Below are positions 1 to 8,370 of a DNA stretch of 64,000 nucleotides, piece after piece. How positions within the stretch are numbered: position 1 is the first letter of the stretch; each line of letters starts with the position of its first letter. The translations under genes were made by a program, and so were the position numbers. The stretch is from positions 26,978 through 90,977 of the forward strand of contig NZ_SAYU02000006.1 in NCBI RefSeq assembly GCF_004025965.2, written 5' to 3'. This stretch comes from Phycicoccus flavus (GTDB lineage: Bacteria > Actinomycetota > Actinomycetes > Actinomycetales > Dermatophilaceae). The notes beneath the pieces are model-generated. The model ran no database searches. It was not told the origin of the DNA and saw only the letters and a program-made list of their open reading frames with translations.

Positions 1-532
1 TGCCGCACTCGCAGCGGATCCCGTCCGGCACGACGCGCATGTGCCCGAACTCGCCCGCGATGCCGAACCGGCCGCGCAGCACCCGGCCGTCGAGGACGAT
101 GCCGCCGCCGATGCCGGTGCCGAGGTTGACCAGGACCAGCGAGCTCTCGCCGCGGCCGGCCCCGAACCGGTACTCCGCCCAGGCGGCGGCGTTGGCGTCG
201 TTGTCGACGAAGATCGGCAGGTCCAGCCGCGACCCGAGCGCCTCGCGCAGCGGTTCGTTGCGCCAGGACAGGTGCGGCGCGAAGACGACCGTGGCGCGGT
301 CGGCGGCGACGAACCCGGCGGCGCCGATCCCGACGGCGACGACGTCGGCCGAGGACGCCAGCAGCTCCTCGACGGCGGAGACGATCGTGTCCTCGACGAC
401 CCGCGGGCTCTTCGAGCGGTCCGGCGTGACCCGGCGGGCGCGGGCCAGCACCGCGCCCGTGGCGTCGACGAGCCCGGCCGCGACCTTGGTGCCGCCGATG
501 TCGACGCCGATGGCGAGCGGACCGTCAGCCAC
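1..532 (-). CDS. glk: ROK-family glucokinase, partial (C-terminus beyond window)
   Basis: Phosphorylates glucose in the cytoplasm and often doubles as a carbon-catabolite signalling protein in actinobacteria. The visible N-terminal 177 residues begin with the ATP-binding GVDIGGTK motif (about residues 9-16), followed by the FVDNDANAAAWAE active-site segment and a GEFGHMR segment. The last visible residues reach the Cys-rich zinc motif of ROK proteins (CEC). The GTG start at 532 overlaps the stop of the upstream gene by 8 bp, so translation is probably coupled. The gene runs off the window, so nothing can be said about its 3' end. Confidence 0.9.
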   Translation of the reverse strand, partial: MADGPLAIGVDIGGTKVAAGLVDATGAVLARARRVTPDRSKSPRVVEDTIVSAVEELLASSADVVAVGIGAAGFVAADRATVVFAPHLSWRNEPLREALGSRLDLPIFVDNDANAAAWAEYRFGAGRGESSLVLVNLGTGIGGGIVLDGRVLRGRFGIAGEFGHMRVVPDGIRCECG

Positions 533-1034
533 GACGGCCCTCCGGGTGCTCGTCCGCGGCGTCGCCGTCCGGCGCGGGGCCCGCGGCGGAGTCGTCCGGC
601 GCGGACGGGTGGCCGTCCGGTGCGGTGGGCTCGCCCCGGGCGGCGGCGTCACGGGCGCGGGCGCTCGCGAGGTCGCCGAGGACGGTGGCCGCGAAGCCCG
701 CGAGCTCGGCGAGCCCGCTCAGGGTCTCGGGGCTGAGGCGGCGCACGAAGGCCGAGGCGCGGCACACCGGGCACCACTGGCACACCGGGTCCTCGCAGGT
801 GAACCCGGACCCGGCGCCGGCCGGTCCCGGCTCCTCGCCGCCGGTGGCCGCGGACCAGGACGACCCCCGGTCCTCGGCCGAGGCCTCCCCCGCGGCCGGG
901 GGGTCGCCGGCCGCCGGTCCGCGCGCGGCCGCGGCCTCGGCGGCGTCGGACCCGGCGCGGCGCAGACTCTCCAGCAGCCGTCCGGCCTCCTCGGCGACGC
1001 TCCCCACGTCGTCGGACCAGCGCTGCGCGGTCAT
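525..1034 (-). CDS. Conserved actinobacterial protein (DUF5304-like) with a Cys cluster
   Basis: 169 residues of no known biochemical function. The middle has a compact cysteine cluster (CEDPVCQWCPVCRA) that could bind zinc. It is flanked by Ala/Gly/Pro-rich low-complexity segments and a short hydrophobic helix (LAELAGFAATVLGDL). The ATG at 1034 has a GAGGGG sequence upstream; a GTG at 1046 overlapping the previous stop by 4 bp is the alternative. It lies between an SRPBCC protein and glucokinase in a three-gene minus-strand unit, an order I recall from Streptomyces. The DUF assignment is from memory of that context, not from a search. Confidence 0.65.
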   Translation of the reverse strand: MTAQRWSDDVGSVAEEAGRLLESLRRAGSDAAEAAAARGPAAGDPPAAGEASAEDRGSSWSAATGGEEPGPAGAGSGFTCEDPVCQWCPVCRASAFVRRLSPETLSGLAELAGFAATVLGDLASARARDAAARGEPTAPDGHPSAPDDSAAGPAPDGDAADEHPEGRRG

Positions 1035-1042
1035 CCCCGCGC

Positions 1043-1486
1043 TCACCCCTCGACGCGCTTCTTCAGCTCCGTGAGCGCGGTGCTGATGATGTGCTTCTCG
1101 GCCTTGCGCTTGAGCATCCCGATCATCGGCATCGTGAGGTCGACCTCGAGGTCGTAGGTGACCCGGGTGCCCTCGCCGACGCTCTCGAGGGTGTAGCTGC
1201 CGGTGAGACCCTTGAGCAGGTCGGCCCGCACGAGGTGCCACGAGATGACGCCGGTGCCGTCCTCGCCGACGTTCCAGTCGTACTCCAGGACGTAGCGGTC
1301 CTTGATGGCGCCGGCGTCGAGGACGAACTCGACCTGGTCGGCCCAGCCGTCGCCGTCCTCGCTGAGGACCCGGCACTCCTTGACCTGCTCGGCCCACTGC
1401 GGGTAGGTCTCGAAGTCGGCGATGACGTCGAGCACCTCGCCGGGTGCCGCGGCGATGTCGACGGAGGAGCGCGTGCGGTCGGCCAT
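1043..1486 (-). CDS. SRPBCC (polyketide cyclase/START-like) family protein
   Basis: 147 residues spanning one SRPBCC fold: SVDIAAAPGEVLDVIADFETYPQW at the N-terminus is the typical start of these hydrophobic-ligand barrels, and the C-terminal helix ends in TALTELKKRVEG. The ligand is unknown. It is the counterpart of Rv2185c by position, next to the acyl-CoA ligase gene, so a lipid-related ligand is plausible but is inference. A TAGCCT -10-like hexamer ends 7 nt before the ATG and there is no Shine-Dalgarno sequence, so the mRNA is probably leaderless. Confidence 0.85.
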   Translation of the reverse strand: MADRTRSSVDIAAAPGEVLDVIADFETYPQWAEQVKECRVLSEDGDGWADQVEFVLDAGAIKDRYVLEYDWNVGEDGTGVISWHLVRADLLKGLTGSYTLESVGEGTRVTYDLEVDLTMPMIGMLKRKAEKHIISTALTELKKRVEG

Positions 1487-1493
1487 GGCCCGC

Positions 1494-1521
1494 AGGCTAC
1501 CCGCCGCCTGGGGCCTAGAGT
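1494..1521. promoter_or_regulatory. Divergent -10 elements for the SRPBCC gene and fadD
   Basis: The minus-strand hexamer TAGCCT (1494-1499) lies 7 nt before the ATG at 1486. The plus-strand hexamer TAGAGT (1516-1521) precedes fadD by a leader of about 30 nt that contains GAAGGAG (1543-1549). Both are read from sequence only. Confidence 0.5.
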
Positions 1522-1556
1522 TGAGGGCCCGCCCCCGCGTCCGAAGGAGCCCGACG

Positions 1557-3347
1557 GTGCACGAGACGTCGACCCCCCTCGTCCTGCCCGAGACGCGCGA
1601 GGGGAGCCTCGGCGACCTGCCGGGGCGGCTCGCCGCCGACGATCCCGGCCGGGTGGCGTTCTCGGTCCGCTCCGAGCAGGGCTGGACCTCGGTGACCTCC
1701 GCAACCTTCGCCGCCGAGGTCGCGGCGCTGGCCAAGGGGTTCATCGCCGCCGGCATCGAGGTCGGCGACGTCGTCGGCATCATGAGCTGCACCCGCTACG
1801 AGTGGACCCTGGCCGACTTCGCGCTGTGGTCCGCCGGTGCGGTGCCCGTGCCGATCTACGAAACCTCCTCGGCCGACCAGGTCGAGTGGATCCTCTCCGA
1901 CTCCGGGGCCGTCGGCGTCCTCGTCGAGACCGAGGCGCACCTGCGTTCGGTCGAGTCCGTGCGCGGACGGGTCGAGCACCTGTCGCACGTGTGGTGCCTG
2001 GACCACGGCGACGTCGCCACCCTGAGCCGCGACGGGGACGACGTCGGCGACGACGAGCTCGCCGCGCGGCGGGCGGATCTCGACCGCGACAGCCTCGCCA
2101 CCGTCATCTACACCTCGGGGACGACCGGACGGCCCAAGGGCGTCGAGCTCACCCACGGCAACTTCCTCACCCTCGCCGAGAACACCGCCGAGGAGATCGC
2201 GCCCGTCGTCAAGCGCGACGGGGCGGCGACCCTCCTCTTCCTCCCCCTCGCGCACGTCTTCGCACGCTTCGTCGAGGTGCTCGCCGTCTCCTCCGGGGTC
2301 CGGATGGGGCACTCCTCGGACCTCAAGGCGCTCATGGACGACTTCACCGCGTTCAAGCCGACCTTCGTCCTCGCCGTGCCCCGAGTCTTCGAGAAGATCT
2401 ACAACTCCGCCGAGCAGAAGGCCGAGGCCGGCGGCAAGGGCAAGATCTTCGCCGGCGGGGCGGCCACCGCCATCGCCTGGTCCGAGGCCCTCGACGCCGG
2501 CACGGTGCCGCTCGGCCTGCGGGTCCGGCACGCCGTCTTCGACAAGCTCGTCTACACCCGCCTGCGCGAGGCCATGGGCGGTCGCGTCGAGTACGCCGTG
2601 TCCGGCGGGGCGCCGCTCGGCACCCGGCTCGGCCACTTCTTCCGCGGCATCGGGGTCTCGATCCTGGAGGGCTACGGCCTCACCGAGACCACGGCGCCGG
2701 CGACGGTCAACCGGCCCGACGACATGCGCGTCGGCACCGTGGGCAAGGCGCTGCCGGGCACCGACCTGCGGATCGCCGACGACGGCGAGATCCAGATCCG
2801 CGGCATCGGCGTCTTCCGCGCCTACCGCGGCAACGACGAGGCGAGCACCGAGGCCCTGCAGGACGGGTGGTTCCGCACCGGCGACCTCGGCGAGCTCGTC
2901 GACGGCGAGTACCTGAAGATCACCGGCCGCAAGAAGGAGATCCTCGTGACGGCCGGCGGCAAGAACGTCGCCCCCGCGGTCCTCGAGGACCGGCTGCGGG
3001 CCCACCCGCTGGTCAGCCAGTGCATCGTCGTCGGCGACGGCAAGCCGTTCATCGCCGCCCTGGTGACCCTCGACGCCGACATGTACCCGACGTGGGCGCA
3101 GAACAACGGCCTGGACGACCTGCCCTTCTCCAAGGCGGCCTCGGACGACCGGGTCCGCGAGGAGATCCAGCGGGCGGTCGACGACGCGAACACCGCGGTG
3201 TCCAAGGCGGAGTCCATCCGTAAGTTCGCGATCCTCGACACCGACTTCACCGAGGAGTCCGGGCACCTCACCCCGTCGCTGAAGCTCAAGCGCGGCGTCG
3301 TGATGCGCGACTTCGGCGACGAGGTCGACGCCCTCTACGGTGGCTGA
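1557..3347 (+). CDS. Long-chain fatty acid--CoA ligase (AMP-binding enzyme, FadD15-like)
   Basis: 596 residues. Activates fatty acids to acyl-CoA through an acyl-adenylate at the cytoplasmic membrane face. The AMP-binding signature YTSGTTGRPKGVELTH starts near residue 185, followed by the GYGLTETTA motif, the GWFRTGDLG segment and the C-terminal lysine-containing ITGRKKEILVTAGGKNV hinge. The GTG start at 1557 has GAAGGAG 7 nt upstream; in-frame ATGs further upstream would read through the divergent promoter. The downstream gene overlaps its stop by 8 bp. It matches fadD15 by position in the mycobacterial order, but the true substrate cannot be read from sequence. Confidence 0.92.
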   Translation: MHETSTPLVLPETREGSLGDLPGRLAADDPGRVAFSVRSEQGWTSVTSATFAAEVAALAKGFIAAGIEVGDVVGIMSCTRYEWTLADFALWSAGAVPVPIYETSSADQVEWILSDSGAVGVLVETEAHLRSVESVRGRVEHLSHVWCLDHGDVATLSRDGDDVGDDELAARRADLDRDSLATVIYTSGTTGRPKGVELTHGNFLTLAENTAEEIAPVVKRDGAATLLFLPLAHVFARFVEVLAVSSGVRMGHSSDLKALMDDFTAFKPTFVLAVPRVFEKIYNSAEQKAEAGGKGKIFAGGAATAIAWSEALDAGTVPLGLRVRHAVFDKLVYTRLREAMGGRVEYAVSGGAPLGTRLGHFFRGIGVSILEGYGLTETTAPATVNRPDDMRVGTVGKALPGTDLRIADDGEIQIRGIGVFRAYRGNDEASTEALQDGWFRTGDLGELVDGEYLKITGRKKEILVTAGGKNVAPAVLEDRLRAHPLVSQCIVVGDGKPFIAALVTLDADMYPTWAQNNGLDDLPFSKAASDDRVREEIQRAVDDANTAVSKAESIRKFAILDTDFTEESGHLTPSLKLKRGVVMRDFGDEVDALYGG

Positions 3348-4746
3348 CCCCGCGGCCGGTCCCACGGCCGTCGCCGGCGACGCGGCGGGCGCCGACGGGC
3401 GGGTCCGTCCCGGCGACGGCGAGGGCACGACGACGGCGCGGGGGCTGCTCGGTCCGGTCCTGCTGGCCCTGACCTGGCTGGCCTGGTTCGGGGTCGCGCA
3501 GTGGAGCGTGCCCCGGTTCCGGGTGCAGATCGTCCTCGTCCTCACCGCCGGCACGCTGCTGCTCGGCGTCTGGCTGTGGCGGCGCACCGTGCTCCGGCTG
3601 CCCCGGTGGTTCGGGCCGGCCGTGATCGCGGGGTCGGTGGCCGTCACCCTCGCGGTCCCGCTGTTCTCCTACCTCCCGGACGGCGCCGAGCGTGCGGCGC
3701 TCGCCGTCCTCGCCGCCGGCGCGCTGGGCTGCGCGGTGCTGCTGGCGCTGCCCCGGCCGATGGCCGGCACGGCGGCGCTGCTCGCCGGGGCGGTGCACGC
3801 CGTCCTCGCCGCGGTGGTCGTGCGCGCCGACCCCGCCCCGCGCATCGACGTCTGGGTGATCCTCCAGCAGGGCGCCGACGTCACGGCCCGGCTCGGCAAC
3901 ATCTACACCGCGCAGTGGTCGGACTCCCCCGGCGTGCAGGACCACTTCACCTACCTGCCCTGGATGGCGGTGCTCACCGCACCCGGCCGCTGGGTCGCGG
4001 GGGACGTGCGCTGGATGCTCGCCGTGTGGACCCTCGTGCTGCTCGCGGGTCTCTGGGCCCTCGCGGGCGGGCGGGGCGGTGACCCGGTGCGCGGCGCCAC
4101 CCTCGTCGCGCTCGTGGTCCTCGCCCCCGGCACCCTGACCCAGGTCGACCAGGCCTGGACCGAGCCGGTCCTCGCCGCGCTGCTCGTGTGGTGGGCGGTG
4201 CTGGTCCGCCGCGGGCACGCCTGGTGGGCCGTCGTGCCGCTGGCGCTGGCGTGCGCCAGCAAGCAGCACCTGGCGCTGCTCGCGCCGCTGCTCCTGGTCT
4301 GGCCGGCCTTCGGGTGGCGGCGGACGCTGGTGACGGGCGCGGCGGCCGGCGTGCTCGTCTCGCCGTGGCTGGTCGCCGACCCCGCGGCGTTCGTCGACGA
4401 CACCGTGACGACGCTGCTGACCTTCCACCCCATCCGCTTCGCGAACACCTGGTACCTGTACTTCCTCGACCGGCACGGCGTCGAGCTGCCGTTCGTCGTC
4501 ACCGGCCTGGCCATGCTCCTCGCGGTGGGCGCGGCCGTGTGGGCGGTGCGGCGGCGCCGGCCCGACGTCGGCGAGGTGCTGCGCTGGATGGCGCTCGTGC
4601 TCGCGGTGGTCAACCTCGTCAACAAGCAGGCCTTCTACAACCAGTTCTGGCTCGTGGCGGTGCTCGTCGCGGCGTCGCTGGCCGCCGACGCCGTCAGCCC
4701 GCGGTCCCCGCGAGCCGCTGCAGCCGCGCCTGCCAGCGTCGGGTGA
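3340..4746 (+). CDS. Polytopic membrane protein, GT87/GT-C mannosyltransferase-like
   Basis: 468 residues with about ten hydrophobic segments, for example VLLALTWLAWFGVAQW near the N-terminus. A charged extracytoplasmic loop after the early segments contains RIDVWVILQQGADV and the YTAQW/YLPW aromatic stretch. This layout fits GT-C polyprenol-phosphate-sugar-dependent transferases such as the alpha-1,2-mannosyltransferases, and a glycosyltransferase sits next to the ligase gene in Streptomyces as I recall it. No single catalytic residue can be assigned with certainty. The GTG start overlaps the fadD stop by 8 bp, so the genes are co-transcribed. The 3' end overlaps the convergent lipoprotein gene by 53 bp. 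Confidence 0.6.
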   Translation: MADPAAGPTAVAGDAAGADGRVRPGDGEGTTTARGLLGPVLLALTWLAWFGVAQWSVPRFRVQIVLVLTAGTLLLGVWLWRRTVLRLPRWFGPAVIAGSVAVTLAVPLFSYLPDGAERAALAVLAAGALGCAVLLALPRPMAGTAALLAGAVHAVLAAVVVRADPAPRIDVWVILQQGADVTARLGNIYTAQWSDSPGVQDHFTYLPWMAVLTAPGRWVAGDVRWMLAVWTLVLLAGLWALAGGRGGDPVRGATLVALVVLAPGTLTQVDQAWTEPVLAALLVWWAVLVRRGHAWWAVVPLALACASKQHLALLAPLLLVWPAFGWRRTLVTGAAAGVLVSPWLVADPAAFVDDTVTTLLTFHPIRFANTWYLYFLDRHGVELPFVVTGLAMLLAVGAAVWAVRRRRPDVGEVLRWMALVLAVVNLVNKQAFYNQFWLVAVLVAASLAADAVSPRSPRAAAAAPASVG

Positions 4747-6109
4747 GGCCGTCACGGTCGACCCGCAGGACACGGGGCAGGGCCGCGGTGCAGGTCCGCT
4801 CGGCGGCCTGCTCACCGCGCCGGTCGGCGCAGGCGCGGACCAGCGCACGCAGACCGGCTTCCCCGCGGAGGCCGACGACGGTCTCGGCCGCCTGCCACGA
4901 GGCCAGGTAGACGAGCGAGACGTCCGACGTCGCGGGGTCGAGGTCGGCCGCGCCCGGCAACGCCGTCGGGGCGTCGCCGGAGCGGACGGCCGCGAGCAGC
5001 GGCGCGGCGAGCGCGCGCTGCGGCAGCCCGGCCCGGGCGTAGCCGACGTGGTCGGCGTAGCCCTCGGAGAGCCACGTCGGCGGGCCGCCCGGCACGGTGG
5101 CGCGGACGGCGACGTGCGCCAGCTCGTGGGCGAGGACGACGTCGCGTCCGGTCGGGGTCAGGCGCCCGCGAGCGGCGGGGTCGAGGACGACGCGGTCCCC
5201 GGTGGCGCGGCCCGCGGCGTCCGTCGGCCCGTCGGTGGTGGCGGCGACCTCACCGGTCCCCGGGGCGGGGCTGCCGCGCAGGGCCTCGGCCTCGGCGGCG
5301 GTCCGGGGCACGAGGACGAGGGTGCGGCGCGGGGTGCCGGACCAGTGGCCGGACAGGGCGGGCAGGACCGTATCGACGGTGCGCGCCGACGCGCGCAGGG
5401 GGCCCGGCCCGGCCGTGCCGGCGACGACGGCGTGGTCGCTGCGGCGCACGACGAGGCCGGGCATCGCGAGCCAGGCGGGTGCGGCGTCCGCTCCGGTGGG
5501 GCGCTCCGAGGCCACCCGCCAGCCGGCCGCCGTGCGGGTGACGGCGTAGCGGACGGTGCTCGTGCGGTCGGCCCGGTCCACTCCCCGCACGCGGTAGCGC
5601 ACCCGGACGTCGACGGCCGCGGCGTCGGTGACCGGGGCGACGGCGTCGTGGCCCAGGGGCGTCGCGCCCAGCGCGCGGGCCGCCCGGAACGCGCGCAGCT
5701 GCCGCTCCCCGTCCGGCTCGTCCGGCGCGGCCACGGTGGCGGCGAAGGCCGCCCGGTCCCCCGCGCGCAGGGCCGCCTCCCGCGCCGACAGCAGGTCCTC
5801 GACCGCGGTGGCCAGCGCCGCGGGGTCCTCGCCCGCCCCGGGCGGCACGCCACCGTCCCCGGGCGGCACCGCCGACGCCGTCGAGGTCCCCGGCGGCTGC
5901 GGGTCCGCCGACGAGGCGGTCGCCGTCCCCGAGCCCGGACCGCTCGCCTCGGTGGCGCCGTCCCCGGAGCAGCCGGCGGTCAGCAGGACGATCCCCACCA
6001 CGCCGGACGCCACCAGCGCACGACCGCGCCCCCCGGCGCCCGTCGCCCGACCCGCTCCTCCCCCCGGCCGCCGGGTCACCGGTCGTCGACGACGGAGGGT
6101 GGACGGCAC
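4694..6109 (-). CDS. Lipoprotein with a zinc metallopeptidase (peptidase MA-like) domain
   Basis: 471 residues. An Arg-rich n-region and hydrophobic helix end in the lipobox LLTAGC with acylated Cys47, so the protein is exported and membrane anchored. A Ser/Gly/Pro-rich linker follows. The C-terminal half carries HELAH (His328, Glu329, His332) and the downstream SEGYADH (Glu349), a zincin ligand set of the HExxH...E type seen in peptidase MA proteins. The middle part resembles an NTF2-like region (LLSAREAALRAGDRAAF). The GTG at 6109 has TACGAT ending 6 nt upstream and no ribosome site. In mycobacteria a NlpC/P60 hydrolase sits here instead. The natural target is unknown. Confidence 0.75.
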   Translation of the reverse strand: MPSTLRRRRPVTRRPGGGAGRATGAGGRGRALVASGVVGIVLLTAGCSGDGATEASGPGSGTATASSADPQPPGTSTASAVPPGDGGVPPGAGEDPAALATAVEDLLSAREAALRAGDRAAFAATVAAPDEPDGERQLRAFRAARALGATPLGHDAVAPVTDAAAVDVRVRYRVRGVDRADRTSTVRYAVTRTAAGWRVASERPTGADAAPAWLAMPGLVVRRSDHAVVAGTAGPGPLRASARTVDTVLPALSGHWSGTPRRTLVLVPRTAAEAEALRGSPAPGTGEVAATTDGPTDAAGRATGDRVVLDPAARGRLTPTGRDVVLAHELAHVAVRATVPGGPPTWLSEGYADHVGYARAGLPQRALAAPLLAAVRSGDAPTALPGAADLDPATSDVSLVYLASWQAAETVVGLRGEAGLRALVRACADRRGEQAAERTCTAALPRVLRVDRDGLTRRWQARLQRLAGTAG

Positions 6110-6185
6110 CGTCTCATCGTAGGTTCGTGGTCGGCACCGCCCTCGTCGTGCGGCGCGTCCCCGCCCCGGCGTCCCCGGGCGGCCG

Positions 6186-6443
6186 TCAGCCCACCGCGCG
6201 CCCGTGGCCGGTCCGCCCCGCCTCCTCCGGGTCGAGCCGCGCCCTGGCCGCCGACGCCGTCGCGGCGTCGACGAGCCCCGCGCGGACGAGGCGCGTCACC
6301 GCGGCCCGCTCGAGGGGGTCGAGCGAGGTCTCGGTCCGGCTGCCGGCGATGCTCAACAGCACCGGCACCATGCAGTCGTCGCAGTGCAGCTCGCGCACGG
6401 GGCAGGTGTGGCACTCGACCGCCATCACGTCGTGTCGGGTCAT
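6186..6443 (-). CDS. Small Cys-rich conserved protein
   Basis: 85 residues. The N-terminal third contains CHTCPVRELHCDDC, two CxxC pairs typical of a small zinc-binding knuckle. After it comes a helical stretch with SLDPLERAAVTRLVRAGLVDAATASAAR, which looks like a helical tail. Homologues of this size accompany the DEDDh/UvrC-like gene in many actinobacteria, from memory. The ATG at 6443 is chosen because GGAAAGG lies about 10 nt upstream and the Met is followed by conserved-looking residues. A possible -10 TAGCGT lies at 6476-6481 on the minus strand. Function is unknown; DNA, RNA or protein binding through zinc is possible. Confidence 0.7.
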   Translation of the reverse strand: MTRHDVMAVECHTCPVRELHCDDCMVPVLLSIAGSRTETSLDPLERAAVTRLVRAGLVDAATASAARARLDPEEAGRTGHGRAVG

Positions 6444-6603
6444 GCGTCTCACCCCTTTCCAAGGTGTCGCGGACGACGCTAGACGCGACCACCGACACCC
6501 CTCCCCCGTCGCCGCTCACCCTGCCGGCCCGAGGGCCACCCCCGTCACCCTCGCCCCGCGCGCCTCGGACGGGCTGTCGGTGCCCCGACCTACGGTTCCG
6601 GAC
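6444..6603. promoter_or_regulatory. Divergent promoter region: Cys-rich protein gene and exonuclease gene
   Basis: Minus strand: TAGCGT at 6476-6481 with a short leader containing the AAAGG ribosome site of the 6443 gene. Plus strand: TACGGT at 6591-6596, ending 7 nt before the ATG at 6604 with no ribosome site, so that transcript is probably leaderless. No clear -35 hexamers are visible. Confidence 0.45.
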
Positions 6604-8322
6604 ATGACGATGGTCCAGGGCACGTTCGACGACCTGGGCACCCCCTTGTCGTCGACGACCTTCGTCGTCGTCGACCTCGAGACCACCGGCGGCAGCCCGG
6701 CCGAGTGCGGCATCACCGAGATCGGGGCCGTCAAGGTCCGCGGCGGGGAGGTCCTCGGCGAGTTCCAGACCCTCGTCAACCCCGGGGAGCCCATCCCCGC
6801 GTTCATCTCGGTGCTCACCGGCATCACCGACGCCATGGTCGCCGACTCCCCCCGCATCGGCACCGCCCTGCCCGCCTTCCTCGAGTTCGCCTCCGGCGCG
6901 GTCCTCGTCGCGCACAACGCCCGCTTCGACGTGTCGTTCCTCAAGGCCGCGGCCGCCCGCACCGAGCGCGAGTGGCCGGGCTTCCCCGTCCTCGACACCG
7001 TCCACCTCGCCCGCCAGCTCGTGAAGCGCGACGAGGTGCCGAACCACCGGCTCGCGTCCCTGGCCACCCTCTTCCGCTCCCGCACCACCCCCGACCACCG
7101 GGCGCTGCACGACGCCCGCGCCACCGTCGACGTCCTCCACGGGCTCATCGCGCGGGTCGGCAACCTCGGGGTCCACTCCCTCGAGGAGCTGCTCGACTAC
7201 ACCGTCCGGGTCTCCCCCGCCCGGCGCCGCAAGCGCCACCTCGCCGACGGCCTGCCCGACGCGCCGGGGGTGTACCTGTTCAAGGACGGGCACGGCCGCG
7301 TCCTCTACGTCGGCACCTCGGTGTCCATCCGCACCCGCGTCCGCTCGTACTTCACCGCCTCCGAGCACCGCCGGCGGATGGGCGAGATGGTCCGCCTCGC
7401 CGAGTCCGTGAGCCCGGTCGTCTGCGCGACGACCCTCGAGGCCGAGGTCCGCGAGCTCCGGCTCATCGCCGAGCACAAGCCGCGCTACAACCGGCGCTCG
7501 CGCCACCCCGAGAAGGCGCTGTGGGTCAAGCTCACCGTCGAGCCCTTCCCGCGGCTGTCCGTCGTGCGCGCCGTCGCCGACGACGACGCGCGCTACGTCG
7601 GTCCGTTCGGCTCACGGCACGCCGCCGAGGCCGCCGTCGCCGCGGTCCACGAGGTGCTGCCCCTGCGCCAGTGTGTCGGCCGGCTCTCCCCCACGACCCC
7701 GAGGCCGGCCTGCGCCCTCGCCGAGATGGGCCGGTGCGGCGCCCCGTGCACCGGCGCCCAGAGCGTCGAGGACTACGCCGTCGTCGTCGGGCGCGCGGCG
7801 GACCTGCTGTCCGGGGGCACCCGCGACCTGCTCGACGCCCTCCAGGAGCGGATGGCCACCCTGTCGGCCGTCGAGCGGTTCGAGGACGCCCAGGTCGTCC
7901 GCGACCGGCTCGTCGCCCTCGTCCGCGGCGCCACCCGCAGCCAACGCCTCGACCCCCTCGCCCGCATCCCCGAGCTCGTCGCCGCCCGGCGCTCGGTCAC
8001 CGGCGGCTGGGAGGTCGTCTGCGTCCGCCACGGACGGCTCGCCGGCAGCACCAGCTCCCCGCGCGGCGCCGACCCCATGCCCTACATCGAGGCGCTGCGC
8101 GCCAGCGCCGAGGTCGTGCCCGCCTCCCGCGCCCCGGCCACCGCGGCCCACCCCGAGGAGAGCGAGAAGATCCTGCGCTGGCTCGAGGCCCCGGGGGTGC
8201 GCGTCGTCGACGTCGACGGGCTGTGGACCTGCCCGGTCGCGGGCGCGGCCGCCGTCCGCGAGGAGCTCGAGCCGCTGGAGGCCTCCCGCCGCGCCACCGC
8301 CGGCTTCGCCGCCACCCGCTGA
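6604..8322 (+). CDS. DEDDh exonuclease fused to a UvrC-like GIY-YIG endonuclease domain
   Basis: 572 residues. Residues about 18-180 form a DnaQ-type 3'-5' exonuclease: VVVDLETTGG (Asp24, Glu26), AHNARFD and HRALHDARATVD supply the DEDDh residues. Residues from about 220 begin a GIY-YIG domain (APGVYLFKD, VLYVGTS) and the rest resembles the N-terminal half of UvrC, including a UvrB-contact-like helix (ALQERMATLSAVERFEDAQVVRDR). It is the counterpart of Rv2191 and is thought to act in DNA repair independent of, or beside, UvrABC. The ATG at 6604 is preceded by TACGGT at a 7-nt gap; the long upstream in-frame extension would cover the divergent promoter and is rejected. Confidence 0.9.
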   Translation: MTMVQGTFDDLGTPLSSTTFVVVDLETTGGSPAECGITEIGAVKVRGGEVLGEFQTLVNPGEPIPAFISVLTGITDAMVADSPRIGTALPAFLEFASGAVLVAHNARFDVSFLKAAAARTEREWPGFPVLDTVHLARQLVKRDEVPNHRLASLATLFRSRTTPDHRALHDARATVDVLHGLIARVGNLGVHSLEELLDYTVRVSPARRRKRHLADGLPDAPGVYLFKDGHGRVLYVGTSVSIRTRVRSYFTASEHRRRMGEMVRLAESVSPVVCATTLEAEVRELRLIAEHKPRYNRRSRHPEKALWVKLTVEPFPRLSVVRAVADDDARYVGPFGSRHAAEAAVAAVHEVLPLRQCVGRLSPTTPRPACALAEMGRCGAPCTGAQSVEDYAVVVGRAADLLSGGTRDLLDALQERMATLSAVERFEDAQVVRDRLVALVRGATRSQRLDPLARIPELVAARRSVTGGWEVVCVRHGRLAGSTSSPRGADPMPYIEALRASAEVVPASRAPATAAHPEESEKILRWLEAPGVRVVDVDGLWTCPVAGAAAVREELEPLEASRRATAGFAATR

Positions 8323-8370
8323 CCCCGCGGGCCCCTCGCCGGCCGCGGGCCGTGGCGTAGCGTCGAGACC

